From Novosphingobium fluoreni (lineage in GTDB: Bacteria > Pseudomonadota > Alphaproteobacteria > Sphingomonadales > Sphingomonadaceae), in assembly GCF_014196615.1 (NCBI RefSeq), contig NZ_JACIDY010000007.1, positions 1 to 64,000 of the forward strand: a DNA stretch of 64,000 nt. The letters are read 5' to 3'. The stretch's first letter is position 1, and every line of letters starts with the position of its first letter. Both the position numbers and the translations under genes were made by a program. The notes beneath the pieces are model-generated. The model was given only the letters and a program-made list of their open reading frames with translations. It searched no databases and was not told the origin of the DNA. This document shows positions 7,635 to 16,007 of the stretch, one piece after another.

Positions 7635-9491
7635 ATGCCTGCCTATCGTTCCCGCACCACCACCCATGGCCGCAACATGGCCGGCGCGCGCGGACTGTGG
7701 CGCGCCACCGGGATGAAGGATTCGGACTTTGGCAAGCCGATCATCGCCGTGGTGAACTCCTTCACCCAATTCGTGCCGGGCCACGTTCACTTGAAGGATT
7801 TGGGCCAGCTGGTCGCGCGTGAGATCGAGGCGGCAGGTGGTGTCGCCAAGGAATTCAACACGATCGCGGTGGATGACGGCATCGCCATGGGCCATGACGG
7901 CATGCTTTATTCGCTGCCCAGTCGCGATCTGATCGCCGACAGCGTGGAGTACATGGTCAATGCCCACTGCGCCGATGCGATGGTGTGCATCTCCAACTGC
8001 GACAAGATCACGCCGGGCATGCTGATGGCGGCGTTGCGGTTGAACATCCCCGCTGTCTTCGTGTCCGGCGGCCCGATGGAGGCTGGCAAAGTCATCCTGA
8101 AGGGCAAGGAACGAGCGCTGGATCTGGTGGACGCGATGGTCGCCGCCGCCGATGAGAGCTACACCGACGAGGAAGTGAAGACGATCGAGCGCTCGGCCTG
8201 CCCGACATGCGGATCGTGTTCAGGCATGTTCACCGCCAATTCGATGAACTGCCTCACTGAGGCATTGGGACTTTCGCTGCCGGGAAATGGCTCGATGCTG
8301 GCGACCCACGCCGATCGTGAGAAGCTGTTCCTCGAGGCCGGCCGCGTCGCCGTGGACTTGTGCCATCGCTATTACGAGCAGGACGACGACAGCGTTCTGC
8401 CGCGCCGTGTCGCCAGCTTCGGCGCGTTTGAGAACGCGATGAGCCTGGATATTGCCATGGGTGGCTCAACCAATACCGTGCTGCACCTCCTGGCTGCCGC
8501 ACACGAAGCCGGCGTGGATTTCACCATGACCGACATCGACCGGCTTAGCCGCAAGGTGCCCTGCCTCTCCAAGGTCGCTCCTGCAAAGAACGACGTGCAC
8601 ATGGAAGACGTGCATCGCGCCGGCGGCATCATGGCGATCCTGGGCGAGTTGGACCGCGCCGGGCTGATCAATCGCGATCTGCCCACCGTCCATTCCGCCT
8701 CCATCGGCGAGGCGATCGCGCGTTGGGACATCGCCCTTCAGCCCTCGTCCGAAGTGCGCGAGTTCTACGCGGCGGCGCCAGGTGGCGTGCCGACGCAGAC
8801 CGCGTTCAGCCAGGCACGCCGCTGGGAGAGCCTTGACACCGATCGTGAGAGTGGCGTGATCCGCTCGGCCGAGCATGCCTTCAGCCAGGACGGCGGTCTG
8901 GCCGTGCTTTCCGGCAATATCGCGCTGGATGGCTGCATCGTGAAGACGGCGGGCGTCGATGAAAAGATCTTGAAGTTCACCGGCCCCGCCCGCGTTTACG
9001 AGAGCCAGGACGCTGCCGTTGCCGGTATCCTGGGCGGGCAGGTTCAGGCCGGCGATGTCGTGGTGATCCGCTATGAAGGACCACGCGGCGGGCCGGGCAT
9101 GCAGGAGATGCTTTACCCCACAAGCTACATCAAGTCGAAGGGGCTGGGCGCGGCATGCGCTCTGATCACCGACGGGCGGTTTTCCGGCGGTACGTCAGGC
9201 CTGTCGATCGGCCACGTCTCGCCCGAAGCGGCAGAGGGCGGCGCGATCGGCCTTGTCGAGAACGGCGACACGATCGAGATCGACATTCCCAACCGCACCA
9301 TCCACCTCGCCATCAGTGACGAAGTGATGCGGGAGAGGAGGGCGGAAATGGAGGCGCGTGGGGGAAATGCCTGGGCCCCGGTCCATCCGCGCCCGCGCAA
9401 GGTTTCCGTCGCGCTGCAGGCCTATGCCGCAATGACGACCAGCGCGGCGCGCGGCGCTGTCCGTGATGTTTCGCAACTGAAACGCGGCTGA
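7635..9491 (+). CDS. ilvD: Dihydroxy-acid dehydratase
   Basis: A 618-residue IlvD/Edd-family Fe-S dehydratase that converts 2,3-dihydroxy-isovalerate and -methylvalerate to the 2-keto acids in valine and isoleucine synthesis; the valine branch also supplies pantothenate. It opens with the family start [19 protein letters not shown]. Cluster-ligand cysteines are visible as Cys122 (NCDKITPGM) and the [12 protein letters not shown] block (Cys189, 192 and 195). The C-terminal substrate region includes [12 protein letters not shown] and [25 protein letters not shown]. The length is that of the long (E. coli-type) subgroup. The next gene overlaps it by one base (TGATG). panB, which uses the valine-branch keto acid, is at the far end of the window. 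Confidence 0.97.
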   Translation: MPAYRSRTTTHGRNMAGARGLWRATGMKDSDFGKPIIAVVNSFTQFVPGHVHLKDLGQLVAREIEAAGGVAKEFNTIAVDDGIAMGHDGMLYSLPSRDLIADSVEYMVNAHCADAMVCISNCDKITPGMLMAALRLNIPAVFVSGGPMEAGKVILKGKERALDLVDAMVAAADESYTDEEVKTIERSACPTCGSCSGMFTANSMNCLTEALGLSLPGNGSMLATHADREKLFLEAGRVAVDLCHRYYEQDDDSVLPRRVASFGAFENAMSLDIAMGGSTNTVLHLLAAAHEAGVDFTMTDIDRLSRKVPCLSKVAPAKNDVHMEDVHRAGGIMAILGELDRAGLINRDLPTVHSASIGEAIARWDIALQPSSEVREFYAAAPGGVPTQTAFSQARRWESLDTDRESGVIRSAEHAFSQDGGLAVLSGNIALDGCIVKTAGVDEKILKFTGPARVYESQDAAVAGILGGQVQAGDVVVIRYEGPRGGPGMQEMLYPTSYIKSKGLGAACALITDGRFSGGTSGLSIGHVSPEAAEGGAIGLVENGDTIEIDIPNRTIHLAISDEVMRERRAEMEARGGNAWAPVHPRPRKVSVALQAYAAMTTSAARGAVRDVSQLKRG

Positions 9492-9865
9492 TGCGTGGTG
9501 TCGCGGTTCTGTGCATCGTAGGCGCTGCGCTGGCGGGCTGTTCCTCGGGTAAAAACCAGGCAGCGCAAGTGGCCGAAGGTGGCGAGCGCATTTCGTGCGC
9601 GCTGGCCGGTGCTGGCGAGTTCACGCAGGACTGTTCGGTCGATCGTTCGCAGGTTGATGGCAAACTGACCCTGGTGGTCCGCCATCCGGACGGCTCTTTC
9701 CGCCGGTTCACAGTGGTCAGCGACGGTCGCGGCGTGGTCGTGGCAGATGGTGCGGATCAGGCCAAAGCTGTCGTGCAAGGCGACAAGCTGGCCGTAGCGG
9801 TAGCCGATGATCGCTATCTTTTCCCCGCAACCGTGAAAGCCAAGGCGGCGGATGCCGGCAAGTGA
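9491..9865 (+). CDS. Small putative lipoprotein
   Basis: A 124-residue protein with a lipoprotein signal ([19 protein letters not shown]; lipobox LAGC, lipidated Cys17). The mature part is hydrophilic, with two more Cys (40 and 48) that could form a disulfide, and a beta-rich stretch (GKLTLVVRHPDGSFRRFTVV). No family is recognised. It shares its first base with the ilvD stop, and the next gene starts inside its last codons, so it is translationally linked to both neighbours. It may be a conserved sphingomonad envelope protein; the link to ilvD or to NAD(P)HX repair need not be functional. Confidence 0.75.
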   Translation: MRGVAVLCIVGAALAGCSSGKNQAAQVAEGGERISCALAGAGEFTQDCSVDRSQVDGKLTLVVRHPDGSFRRFTVVSDGRGVVVADGADQAKAVVQGDKLAVAVADDRYLFPATVKAKAADAGK

Positions 9866-11246
9866 TCAGATCCTTTCAGTGGCGCAAATGCGCGCTGCCG
9901 AGGATCGGCTCATCGCGGGAGGCATCAGTGTCGAGGCGCTGATGGACCAGGCCGGGCAGGGCGCGGCGGATTGGGTATGGCGCATCGCCGGAACCCGGCG
10001 CGTGACCGTGCTATGCGGCCCCGGCAATAATGGCGGAGACGGCTATGTCCTAGCCGAAGCCATTCGCCGGCGCGGCGGTGATGTTTGTGTTGTCGCCCCT
10101 TACGACGCTCGGACCGATGCCGCTCGGAACGCCAGGCAGCTTTATCAGGGCGAGATTGTTGACCCGGAAGCGGACATCAGCGGTGAAGTGTTTGTGGATT
10201 GCCTTTTCGGCAGTGGACTGACCCGCCCGCTGTCCGAGCAAGATGAGGCGCTGCTGCTCCGGCTTGCCGAGGCGCATCGCCTGCGCGTTGCTGTAGACCT
10301 GCCTAGCGGGATCGCTGCCGATACCGGGGCCTTGCTGTCGTCCATTCCTGCCTTTGACCTGACTTTGGCGCTGGGGGCATGGAAGTTTGCCCATTTCCTC
10401 ATGCCGGCCGTCGCCGGTATGGGCTCACTGCGCTTGGTCGAGATCGGCATCGACCCGGTATCTGGCGCAGCGCGGCGCTTGACCGCCCCGCGCATCATCG
10501 CTCCGGCAGGGAGCGCGCACAAGTACACGCGCGGCATGCTGGCCATTGTTGGTGGCGAGATGCCCGGCGCGGCGGTGCTGGCGGCCACGGCGGCGCAAGG
10601 CGCAGGTGCCGGATATGTGCGCGTCGTCGGCGAACGTCCTGACAACCTGCCGATCGATCTCGTCGCCGACGAACGTGCGCTTTCTGATGCGCTGGATGAC
10701 CGGCGTACCGGCGCGATTCTCGTCGGCCCCGGGCTTGGCCGCGATCATGCGGCGGCAGAACGACTGGCGGCAGCGCTTCATGCGCCGGCACCTTGCGTTT
10801 TGGATGCCGACGCTCTGATGTTGCTCGATGCCAGTTCCATGGCGGATCGCACGGCACCGGCCATCGCCACGCCGCATGATGGCGAACTGGCCGCGTTAGA
10901 GCGGGCGTTCGTATGTGACGGTTCGTTGCCCAAGCCCCAACGCGCCATGAACCTGGCCGCAAGGAGCGGGATGGTAATCGTGGCCAAGGGGCCCGATACG
11001 ATCGTCGCAAGTCCCGATGGACGAGTCGTTCTGGCGGATCGAGGGAACAGCTGGCTATCGACTGCCGGAACGGGTGACGTGCTCAGCGGTACCATCGCCA
11101 GCCGGCTTGCCACGGGACTAGAGGCGTTCACGGCAGCGTGCGAGGGCGTGTGGCTGCATGCCCATGCCGCTCGGCGCTGTCCCCCCGCCTTCACAGCGGC
11201 TGACCTGGCCAAGGCAGTTCCGCAAGCGCTGGCAGATTGTTTATGA
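9852..11246 (+). CDS. Bifunctional NAD(P)H-hydrate epimerase / ADP-dependent dehydratase
   Basis: A 464-residue metabolite-repair enzyme that rescues damaged NAD(P)H: an N-terminal YjeF_N epimerase interconverts R- and S-NAD(P)HX, and a C-terminal ribokinase-like dehydratase restores NAD(P)H using ADP. The N-terminal half shows LSVAQMRAAEDRLIAGG and the phosphate loop GPGNNGGDG (residues 56-64). The C-terminal half begins near residue 215 (HKYTRGMLAIVGGEMPGAAVLAATAAQGAG) and carries TPHDGELAALE and STAGTGDVLSGTIASRLA, the latter a conserved ATP/ADP-binding motif. It overlaps the upstream lipoprotein by 14 nt and the downstream methyltransferase by 4 nt (ATGA). Confidence 0.93.
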   Translation: MPASDQILSVAQMRAAEDRLIAGGISVEALMDQAGQGAADWVWRIAGTRRVTVLCGPGNNGGDGYVLAEAIRRRGGDVCVVAPYDARTDAARNARQLYQGEIVDPEADISGEVFVDCLFGSGLTRPLSEQDEALLLRLAEAHRLRVAVDLPSGIAADTGALLSSIPAFDLTLALGAWKFAHFLMPAVAGMGSLRLVEIGIDPVSGAARRLTAPRIIAPAGSAHKYTRGMLAIVGGEMPGAAVLAATAAQGAGAGYVRVVGERPDNLPIDLVADERALSDALDDRRTGAILVGPGLGRDHAAAERLAAALHAPAPCVLDADALMLLDASSMADRTAPAIATPHDGELAALERAFVCDGSLPKPQRAMNLAARSGMVIVAKGPDTIVASPDGRVVLADRGNSWLSTAGTGDVLSGTIASRLATGLEAFTAACEGVWLHAHAARRCPPAFTAADLAKAVPQALADCL

Positions 11247-12445
11247 GTATCGTCGAAGAAATCCTGCGCGTCGCTGCCAAAGGCGATGGCATCACCGCGT
11301 CGGGCAGGCACGTCCCTTACAGCGCCCCGGGCGACCGGGTACAGGCGGGTGGCGTTATCGAGCCGGGGCCGCACCACGCGACCCCGCCGTGCCGGCATTT
11401 CCGCACATGCGGTGGATGCCAGTTGCAGCATCTGGACGAGGAGACGCTGGCCGACTTCGTCGCGGAACGGGTGGCCAATGCCGCAAGCGGGCAGGAACTG
11501 ACGCCTGAGGTGATCACGCCGCCCCACCTTTCTCCTCCGCGGTCACGCCGCCGGGCGGCTTTGCATGCGCAACGCCAGGGTGGGCGCATCGTGCTCGGCT
11601 TCCGGGAGCAGGGCTCGCACCGAATCGTCGACATGCAGGAATGCCACGTGCTGGTGCCCGAGCTGTTCGCGCTCATCGCCCCGCTGCGGCGAATGCTGGC
11701 TCGCCATCCCGGAAAGCTCGCAGTCGATATCGAGATGACCCTGGCGGAGCAGGGCGTCGACCTTGGTCTGAAGGGGCTACGCGTCGAAGGGCTGGATGCG
11801 ACGGAAGCCATGCTGGCATTTGCGCAGGACAACCAACTCGCCCGTCTGACGCTGGACCAGGGCTATGGCCCGGAACCCACTTGGGAGCCCAATCCCGTCA
11901 GCGTGCGTCTCGGCCCCGCCAGCGTGCCCCTGCCGCCCGGGGCCTTCCTGCAGGCAACGGCGGATGGCGAGGCGACGCTGATCGCGGCTGCTCAGAAGTG
12001 GCTCGCAGGTTCGGCCACCGTCGCCGATCTCTTCTCGGGCCTTGGTACCTTCGCCTTTGCGCTGGCCGGCCCCGCCACCAAGGTCCTGGCGGCGGAAGCC
12101 GCGCGAGACGCGCATATCGCGTGCAAGGCCGCCGCCGGTCGTGCGCAAATGCCGGTCCATGCTTTGCACCGAGATCTGTTCCGCAATCCGCTGCAACGCG
12201 ACGAGCTCAACCGCTTCGCTGCCGTCCTGCTCGATCCGCCCCGCGCCGGTGCGCGCGAACAGGTCGGATACCTGGCGCAAAGCACCGTGCCGCGGATCGT
12301 CTACATCTCATGCAATCCGTCCAGCTGGTCACGCGATGCGACGACCTTGGTGGCGGGCGGATATCGGTTGGTCGAACTGTGCCCGGTCGGCCAGTTTCGC
12401 TGGTCGACGCATGTCGAACTCGCCAGCTTGTTCGTGAAGGGCTGA
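11243..12445 (+). CDS. Class I SAM-dependent 23S rRNA (uracil-5) methyltransferase-like protein
   Basis: A 400-residue member of the RumA/RlmD-TrmA family of RNA m5U methyltransferases. A short N-terminal TRAM-like part is followed by a cysteine set typical of the 4Fe-4S subfamily (PPCRHFRTCGGCQLQH, with a later Cys in MQECHVL). The C-terminal methyltransferase has VADLFSGLGTFAFALA (SAM site), LLDPPRAGAREQ, and the catalytic-nucleophile motif ISCNPSSWSRD. ATG 11243 overlaps the preceding stop as ATGA and is preferred to a TTG six bases earlier. Whether it modifies rRNA or tRNA cannot be told from the sequence. It faces a small leftward gene 25 bp downstream. Confidence 0.88.
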   Translation: MSIVEEILRVAAKGDGITASGRHVPYSAPGDRVQAGGVIEPGPHHATPPCRHFRTCGGCQLQHLDEETLADFVAERVANAASGQELTPEVITPPHLSPPRSRRRAALHAQRQGGRIVLGFREQGSHRIVDMQECHVLVPELFALIAPLRRMLARHPGKLAVDIEMTLAEQGVDLGLKGLRVEGLDATEAMLAFAQDNQLARLTLDQGYGPEPTWEPNPVSVRLGPASVPLPPGAFLQATADGEATLIAAAQKWLAGSATVADLFSGLGTFAFALAGPATKVLAAEAARDAHIACKAAAGRAQMPVHALHRDLFRNPLQRDELNRFAAVLLDPPRAGAREQVGYLAQSTVPRIVYISCNPSSWSRDATTLVAGGYRLVELCPVGQFRWSTHVELASLFVKG

Positions 12446-12470
12446 CCGGAAAGTTCGAAAGACGGGGCGA

Positions 12471-12731
12471 CTACTCGGGCGCCGCCTTGTCCATCAAATC
12501 CATGAAGTCCCGCGCGGCGTCGCGATCCTCGGCGTTCTTGAAAACCACGTCGAGGTCTGGCGCGGCACCCACCAGATACATCAGCGACCACAAGGCGAAG
12601 CGCCGGCCACGATCCTGCTCCATGCCCAGGTCCACGCCCATGCGCTCTATCCCGGAGGCGAGAGCAGGGGGCGCAATCGCCTCCATGTCGGCGGTGCCGA
12701 AATAGCGGCGCATTTGATCGTCAAAATCCAT
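12471..12731 (-). CDS. Small conserved hypothetical protein
   Basis: An 86-residue acidic helical protein beginning MDFDDQMRRYFGTADM. It has a central amphipathic helix (GRRFALWSLMYLVG) and a C-terminal DRDAARDFMDLMDKA segment. I recognise its general look from other sphingomonad genomes, where proteins begin with a similar FD-x-QMRRYFGT block, but know no function. A longer start at ATG 12794 would add 21 basic residues. The family-like block argues for ATG 12731. It is divergent from the polyamine synthase gene (starts 119 bp apart) and convergent with the RNA methyltransferase gene. Confidence 0.7.
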   Translation of the reverse strand: MDFDDQMRRYFGTADMEAIAPPALASGIERMGVDLGMEQDRGRRFALWSLMYLVGAAPDLDVVFKNAEDRDAARDFMDLMDKAAPE

Positions 12732-12850
12732 GCCGACGGCTGTGGCCCGCGCCCGGACGAGTGGCAAGCGTGGTGCGCGTGGTTGTCTTGTCATATGCCG
12801 GGCCTATATGCGGGCCTTTCGCGGGCGCGGTCGCCAAAGGAGACAGGTTA

Positions 12851-14062
12851 GTGAGCAAGGTTCTGGTGATCGGCGCGGGCGGCGTCGGGTCGGTTGCGGT
12901 CCACAAGATGGCGATGAACCCGGACATCTTCTCCGACATCCACCTCGCCAGCCGCACCGTTTCGAAGTGCGATGCGATCGCGGAGTCGGTAAAACAGCGC
13001 ACCGGCGTCGATATCCAGACTTATGCGATCGATGCGGACGATGTGGCCGCCACCACGAAACTGATCCAGAGCATCGGCCCCAAGCTCGTCGTCAACCTGG
13101 CCCTGCCTTACCAGGATCTGGCGATCATGGACGCCTGCCTGGCCGCAGGCACACACTACCTAGATACCGCCAACTACGAGCCGCGCGACGAAGCGAAGTT
13201 CGAATACAAGTGGCAGTGGGCCTATCAGGACAAGTTCAAGCAGGCGGGCCTGATGGCGCTGCTGGGCTCGGGCTTCGATCCCGGCGTCACCAGCGTCTTC
13301 GCGATGTGGCTGAAGAAACACAAGCTCAAGACCATTCGCCTGCTCGATATTCTGGATTGCAATGGCGGCGACCACGGCCAGCCGTTCGCAACGAACTTCA
13401 ATCCGGAAATCAACATTCGCGAAGTCACCGCGCCGGCCCGTCACTGGGAGAACGGTGAATTTGTCGAAACCCCGGCAATGGGCGTGAAGCAGCAGTTCGA
13501 TTTCGAGGGCGTCGGCCCCAAGAACATGTACATGATGTACCACGAGGAACTGGAAAGCCTCGCGAAATTCCTGCCGGACATGGAGCGCGCCCGCTTCTGG
13601 ATGACGTTTGGCGATGCCTATCTCCAGCACCTGACCGTGCTGCAGAACGTGGGCATGACGCGCATCGACCCGGTGATGTACAACGGCGTTGAGATCATCC
13701 CGCTGCAGTTCCTGAAGGCGGTGCTGCCGGAGCCTGCCTCGCTTGGCGCCACGACCAAGGGCAAGACCAACATCGGCGATATCGCGACGGGTGAAGCGCT
13801 GGACGGGTCGGGCGAAAAGACGTTTTACGTCAAGAACATCTGCGATCATGAAGAAGCCTACGCAGAGACCGGCAACCAAGCCGTCAGCTACACCACCGGC
13901 GTTCCTGCGATGATCGGGGCGGCCATGATGCTGACCGGCAAGTGGCGTGGTGAGGGCGTCTTCAATATCGAACAGCTCGATCCCGATCCGTTCATGGAGA
14001 TGCTCAACTCCCATGGCCTGCCGTGGACGGTCGAGGAACTTGACGGGCCACTGTCGTTCTGA
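12851..14062 (+). CDS. Carboxy(nor)spermidine synthase, saccharopine dehydrogenase family
   Basis: A 403-residue NADPH-dependent reductive condensing enzyme. The Rossmann motif VLVIGAGGVGSVAVHKMA opens the protein, followed by VVNLALPYQDLAIMDACLAAGTHYLDTANYE and GSGFDPGVTSVFAMWLKK, characteristic of the carboxynorspermidine/carboxyspermidine dehydrogenase (CASDH) group rather than fungal saccharopine reductases. With nspC 414 bp downstream, the likely role is joining putrescine or diaminopropane to aspartate semialdehyde to give carboxyspermidine or carboxynorspermidine. GTG 12851 is chosen because AGGAG lies about 10 nt upstream and it opens directly on the Rossmann strand. The stop overlaps the next ATG (TGATG). 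Confidence 0.92.
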   Translation: MSKVLVIGAGGVGSVAVHKMAMNPDIFSDIHLASRTVSKCDAIAESVKQRTGVDIQTYAIDADDVAATTKLIQSIGPKLVVNLALPYQDLAIMDACLAAGTHYLDTANYEPRDEAKFEYKWQWAYQDKFKQAGLMALLGSGFDPGVTSVFAMWLKKHKLKTIRLLDILDCNGGDHGQPFATNFNPEINIREVTAPARHWENGEFVETPAMGVKQQFDFEGVGPKNMYMMYHEELESLAKFLPDMERARFWMTFGDAYLQHLTVLQNVGMTRIDPVMYNGVEIIPLQFLKAVLPEPASLGATTKGKTNIGDIATGEALDGSGEKTFYVKNICDHEEAYAETGNQAVSYTTGVPAMIGAAMMLTGKWRGEGVFNIEQLDPDPFMEMLNSHGLPWTVEELDGPLSF

Positions 14063-14448
14063 TGGTGCGGGCGCTTTTCCTCGCCGCACTGAGCGGCCTA
14101 TCGCTTTGTGCTTGCACGCCCACCCAAGCGCCCGAGGCTGCTGCTCCGACCACTCCGGCCGGACAGTCGCTGGTGCGAGATATGTCAGGGCCCGACAAGG
14201 CCGCCTGCCAGGCCAGCGGCGGCCGTGTGGAGCGGCGCGGAAGGCTTGGTTCGGAACTGTGCGTGCGTCCCTTTGCCGATGCCGGCAAGAGCTGCACGGA
14301 CAGCGCGCAATGCCAGGGTAAGTGCATCGCCATGGGCAACACGGCCGAACCGCAGACGGCGGGCCAATGCCAGGCGGACGATCGCCTGTTCGGATGCTAT
14401 TCCGAGATCAAGGGCGGCAAATCGGCCTATACCATCTGCGTCGATTGA
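14062..14448 (+). CDS. Cysteine-rich putative lipoprotein inside the polyamine cluster
   Basis: A 128-residue protein with a signal sequence ending SLCAC; Cys18 is the likely lipidation site. An Ala/Pro/Thr-rich spacer (residues 19-35) precedes a compact mature domain with eight cysteines (49, 67, 78, 84, 88, 103, 112 and 126). An EGF- or insulin-receptor-like spacing (SCTDSAQCQGKCIAMG) suggests four disulfides. It shares a base with the upstream synthase stop and ends 27 bp before nspC, so it is co-transcribed with the polyamine pathway. Its function is unknown; the placement may only reflect a conserved gene order. Confidence 0.78.
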   Translation: MVRALFLAALSGLSLCACTPTQAPEAAAPTTPAGQSLVRDMSGPDKAACQASGGRVERRGRLGSELCVRPFADAGKSCTDSAQCQGKCIAMGNTAEPQTAGQCQADDRLFGCYSEIKGGKSAYTICVD

Positions 14449-14475
14449 CGCCGTAGGCATCGAGGACAAGCAAGC

Positions 14476-15675
14476 ATGGAAACCAGAGCCGGCGATCCCG
14501 GGGCCTTTGCCCGTTTCGATCTGGAGCGAGTGGAAAGCCCCGCCTTCGTGGTGGATGCCGCCAAGTTGCGAGAGAACCTGCGCATCCTCCAAGATGTGGG
14601 CGAGCGGTCCGGCACCAAGGTGCTTGCCGCGTTGAAGGCTTTCTCGATGTGGTCCACCGCCCCGATCATCGGCGAGTATCTGGACGGTGTCTGTACCTCG
14701 GGATTGTGGGAAGCCCGGCTTGCCTCGGAGTTTTATGACGGTGAGATCACCACGTACTGCGCCGCCTACAAGCCAGAGGATCTGCCGGAAATCCTGCGCC
14801 TCTCCGACCATGTGATCTTCAATTCACCGGGCCAGATCGAGCGGTTGTGGCCGATCATCGAGGCGGCGCGGGCCGGGGGGGAGGACTTCGACATCGGCCT
14901 CAGGATCAATCCCCTGCATGCCGAGGGTGAGGTCCCTCGCTATGATCCTTGTTCCCCGCATTCGCGCCTGGGCTTCCCGATCGACCAGTTGACCGACGAA
15001 CACATCGAGATGATCGACGGGGTACATATGCACACCTTGTGCGAGCAGGACTTCGAACCGCTATCCCGCACCTGGGACAAGGTGTTCGACCATCTCGAGC
15101 CCTGGTTTGGCCAGTTCAAGTGGATCAACCTGGGCGGGGGACATCACATCACCCGCGCCGATTATCAGCGTGAGGAGATGATCCAGTTCCTCGCCGATGT
15201 GGCAGAGGACACCGGCGCGGACGTCTATATCGAGCCGGGTGAGGCCATCGCGCTGGACGCAGGCATTCTCGTCGGCACGATCCTCGACACGGGATGGAAC
15301 GGCATGCCAGTCGCCATTACCGACATCTCGGCGACCTGCCACATGCCCGATGTGATTGAGGCGCCCTATCGCCCCGCCATGCTGGGCGAACAGCGGACGG
15401 GGGACGACGAGATGGACAACGACACCGGCGGTACGGTCCGTCTTGGTGGTCCATCGTGCCTCGCCGGGGATGTGATCGGGGACTACGCCTTGCCTGTTCC
15501 GGCGGAGCCCGGCGCGCGGTTCGCGTTCCTCGACCAGGCGCATTATTCGATGGTGAAGACGACGACGTTCAACGGCGTGCCGCTGCCCTCGATCTGGCTC
15601 TGGGATTCCGAAACCGACGCGCTCGAGTGCATTCGCCGTTTCGATTACGAGGACTTTCGCGACCGATTGAGCTGA
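14476..15675 (+). CDS. nspC: Carboxynorspermidine/carboxyspermidine decarboxylase
   Basis: A 399-residue PLP enzyme of the alanine-racemase-fold (type III) decarboxylases that finishes the alternative route to spermidine or norspermidine. The PLP lysine is Lys54 in VLAALKAFSMW. Other fold motifs are GVHMHTLCEQDFEPL, INLGGGHHIT, DVYIEPGEAI (phosphate/pyridine contacts) and TCHMPDVIEAPYRP, which is characteristic of NspC. GGPSCLAGDVIGDY supplies the second-subunit active-site Cys. It is preceded by the synthase gene and followed, after a long leader, by an ornithine-type decarboxylase, giving a full putrescine-to-triamine pathway. Confidence 0.95.
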   Translation: METRAGDPGAFARFDLERVESPAFVVDAAKLRENLRILQDVGERSGTKVLAALKAFSMWSTAPIIGEYLDGVCTSGLWEARLASEFYDGEITTYCAAYKPEDLPEILRLSDHVIFNSPGQIERLWPIIEAARAGGEDFDIGLRINPLHAEGEVPRYDPCSPHSRLGFPIDQLTDEHIEMIDGVHMHTLCEQDFEPLSRTWDKVFDHLEPWFGQFKWINLGGGHHITRADYQREEMIQFLADVAEDTGADVYIEPGEAIALDAGILVGTILDTGWNGMPVAITDISATCHMPDVIEAPYRPAMLGEQRTGDDEMDNDTGGTVRLGGPSCLAGDVIGDYALPVPAEPGARFAFLDQAHYSMVKTTTFNGVPLPSIWLWDSETDALECIRRFDYEDFRDRLS

Positions 15676-15806
15676 TCGCGGCGCGGTGCGCTTTCACCTA
15701 GGCTCGCACGGCGGGCGACTTGGCTCGAATATATCAGGTAATCGAAACGGTGGCGAAAGCACCGCGTTGTTCCAGTCTCGCAAAGCCCGATAAAAAGGCT
15801 GAACTG

Positions 15807-15875
15807 ATGAGCATTTCACTCTCGTTTTTCGCCTGTTTCGCTCCCCCAGGCGTGCGCATCTTGGTGCCATTGTGA
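15807..15875 (+). CDS. Leader peptide uORF of the decarboxylase gene
   Basis: A 22-codon ORF (ATG 15807, TGA 15873-15875) with AGG 8 nt upstream of its ATG. The peptide starts MSISLS and ends FFACFAPPGVRILVPL. The Pro-Pro-Gly triplet is a classic ribosome-stalling motif normally relieved by EF-P. The ORF stops 132 nt before the decarboxylase start, just ahead of the C-rich and hairpin-forming part of the leader. That position suits a stalling-sensor peptide. The ORF could also be fortuitous; only conservation would decide. Confidence 0.42.
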   Translation: MSISLSFFACFAPPGVRILVPL

Positions 15876-15939
15876 AGCTTTTTTGACACCGCAGATTTTT
15901 CGGTTGCGAATCCGTAGATCACCCCTATATCCGCCCTCC

Positions 15940-15979
15940 GCTGCCCCATGGGGACTTCCAAACCGCAAGGCAGCTTTTT
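15940..15979 (+). terminator. Terminator-like hairpin in the decarboxylase leader
   Basis: GCTGCC (15940-15945) pairs with GGCAGC (15969-15974) and is followed at once by TTTTT (15975-15979). The loop contains CCCCATGGGG, which can fold on itself. The stem is short, so this would act as an attenuator rather than a strong terminator. It cannot coexist, except as a pseudoknot, with the ribosome-site helix at 15951-16002. Confidence 0.45.
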
Positions 15980-16002
15980 GTAACACACCGTTTGGGGGTC
16001 CC
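15951..16002 (+). promoter_or_regulatory. 13-bp helix sequestering the decarboxylase ribosome binding site
   Basis: GGGACTTCCAAAC (15951-15963) pairs along its whole length with GTTTGGGGGTCCC (15990-16002), including two G-T (G-U) pairs. The second strand contains the Shine-Dalgarno GGGGG (15994-15998), nine bases before the TTG start. The 26-base loop contains the 3' half of the terminator-like stem and its T-run. This is seen directly in the sequence; the switching role is inferred. Confidence 0.55.
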
Positions 16003-16007
16003 TTGAG

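Larger units (their letters stand above)
15676..16007 (+). promoter_or_regulatory. Structured 332-nt leader of the decarboxylase gene
   Basis: This is the only stretch above 300 bases without a conventional gene. It contains, in order: a hairpin with a GAAA loop (15746-15768); a 22-codon upstream ORF with its own AGG ribosome site (15807-15875); a TTGACA at 15883; a C-rich, G-poor stretch (about 15919-15947) resembling a Rho loading region; and two crossing helices at the 3' end (15940-16002), listed separately. The layout parallels nascent-peptide plus Rho control of enterobacterial speF. An alphaproteobacterial RNA family named speF is also known upstream of such decarboxylases; whether this is a member cannot be told here. 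Confidence 0.55.

Noticed and set aside
15734..15988. An 84-codon leftward frame across the decarboxylase leader
   Set aside because: It runs opposite to the leader hairpins and has no ribosome site or family resemblance. The leader is better explained as regulatory RNA.
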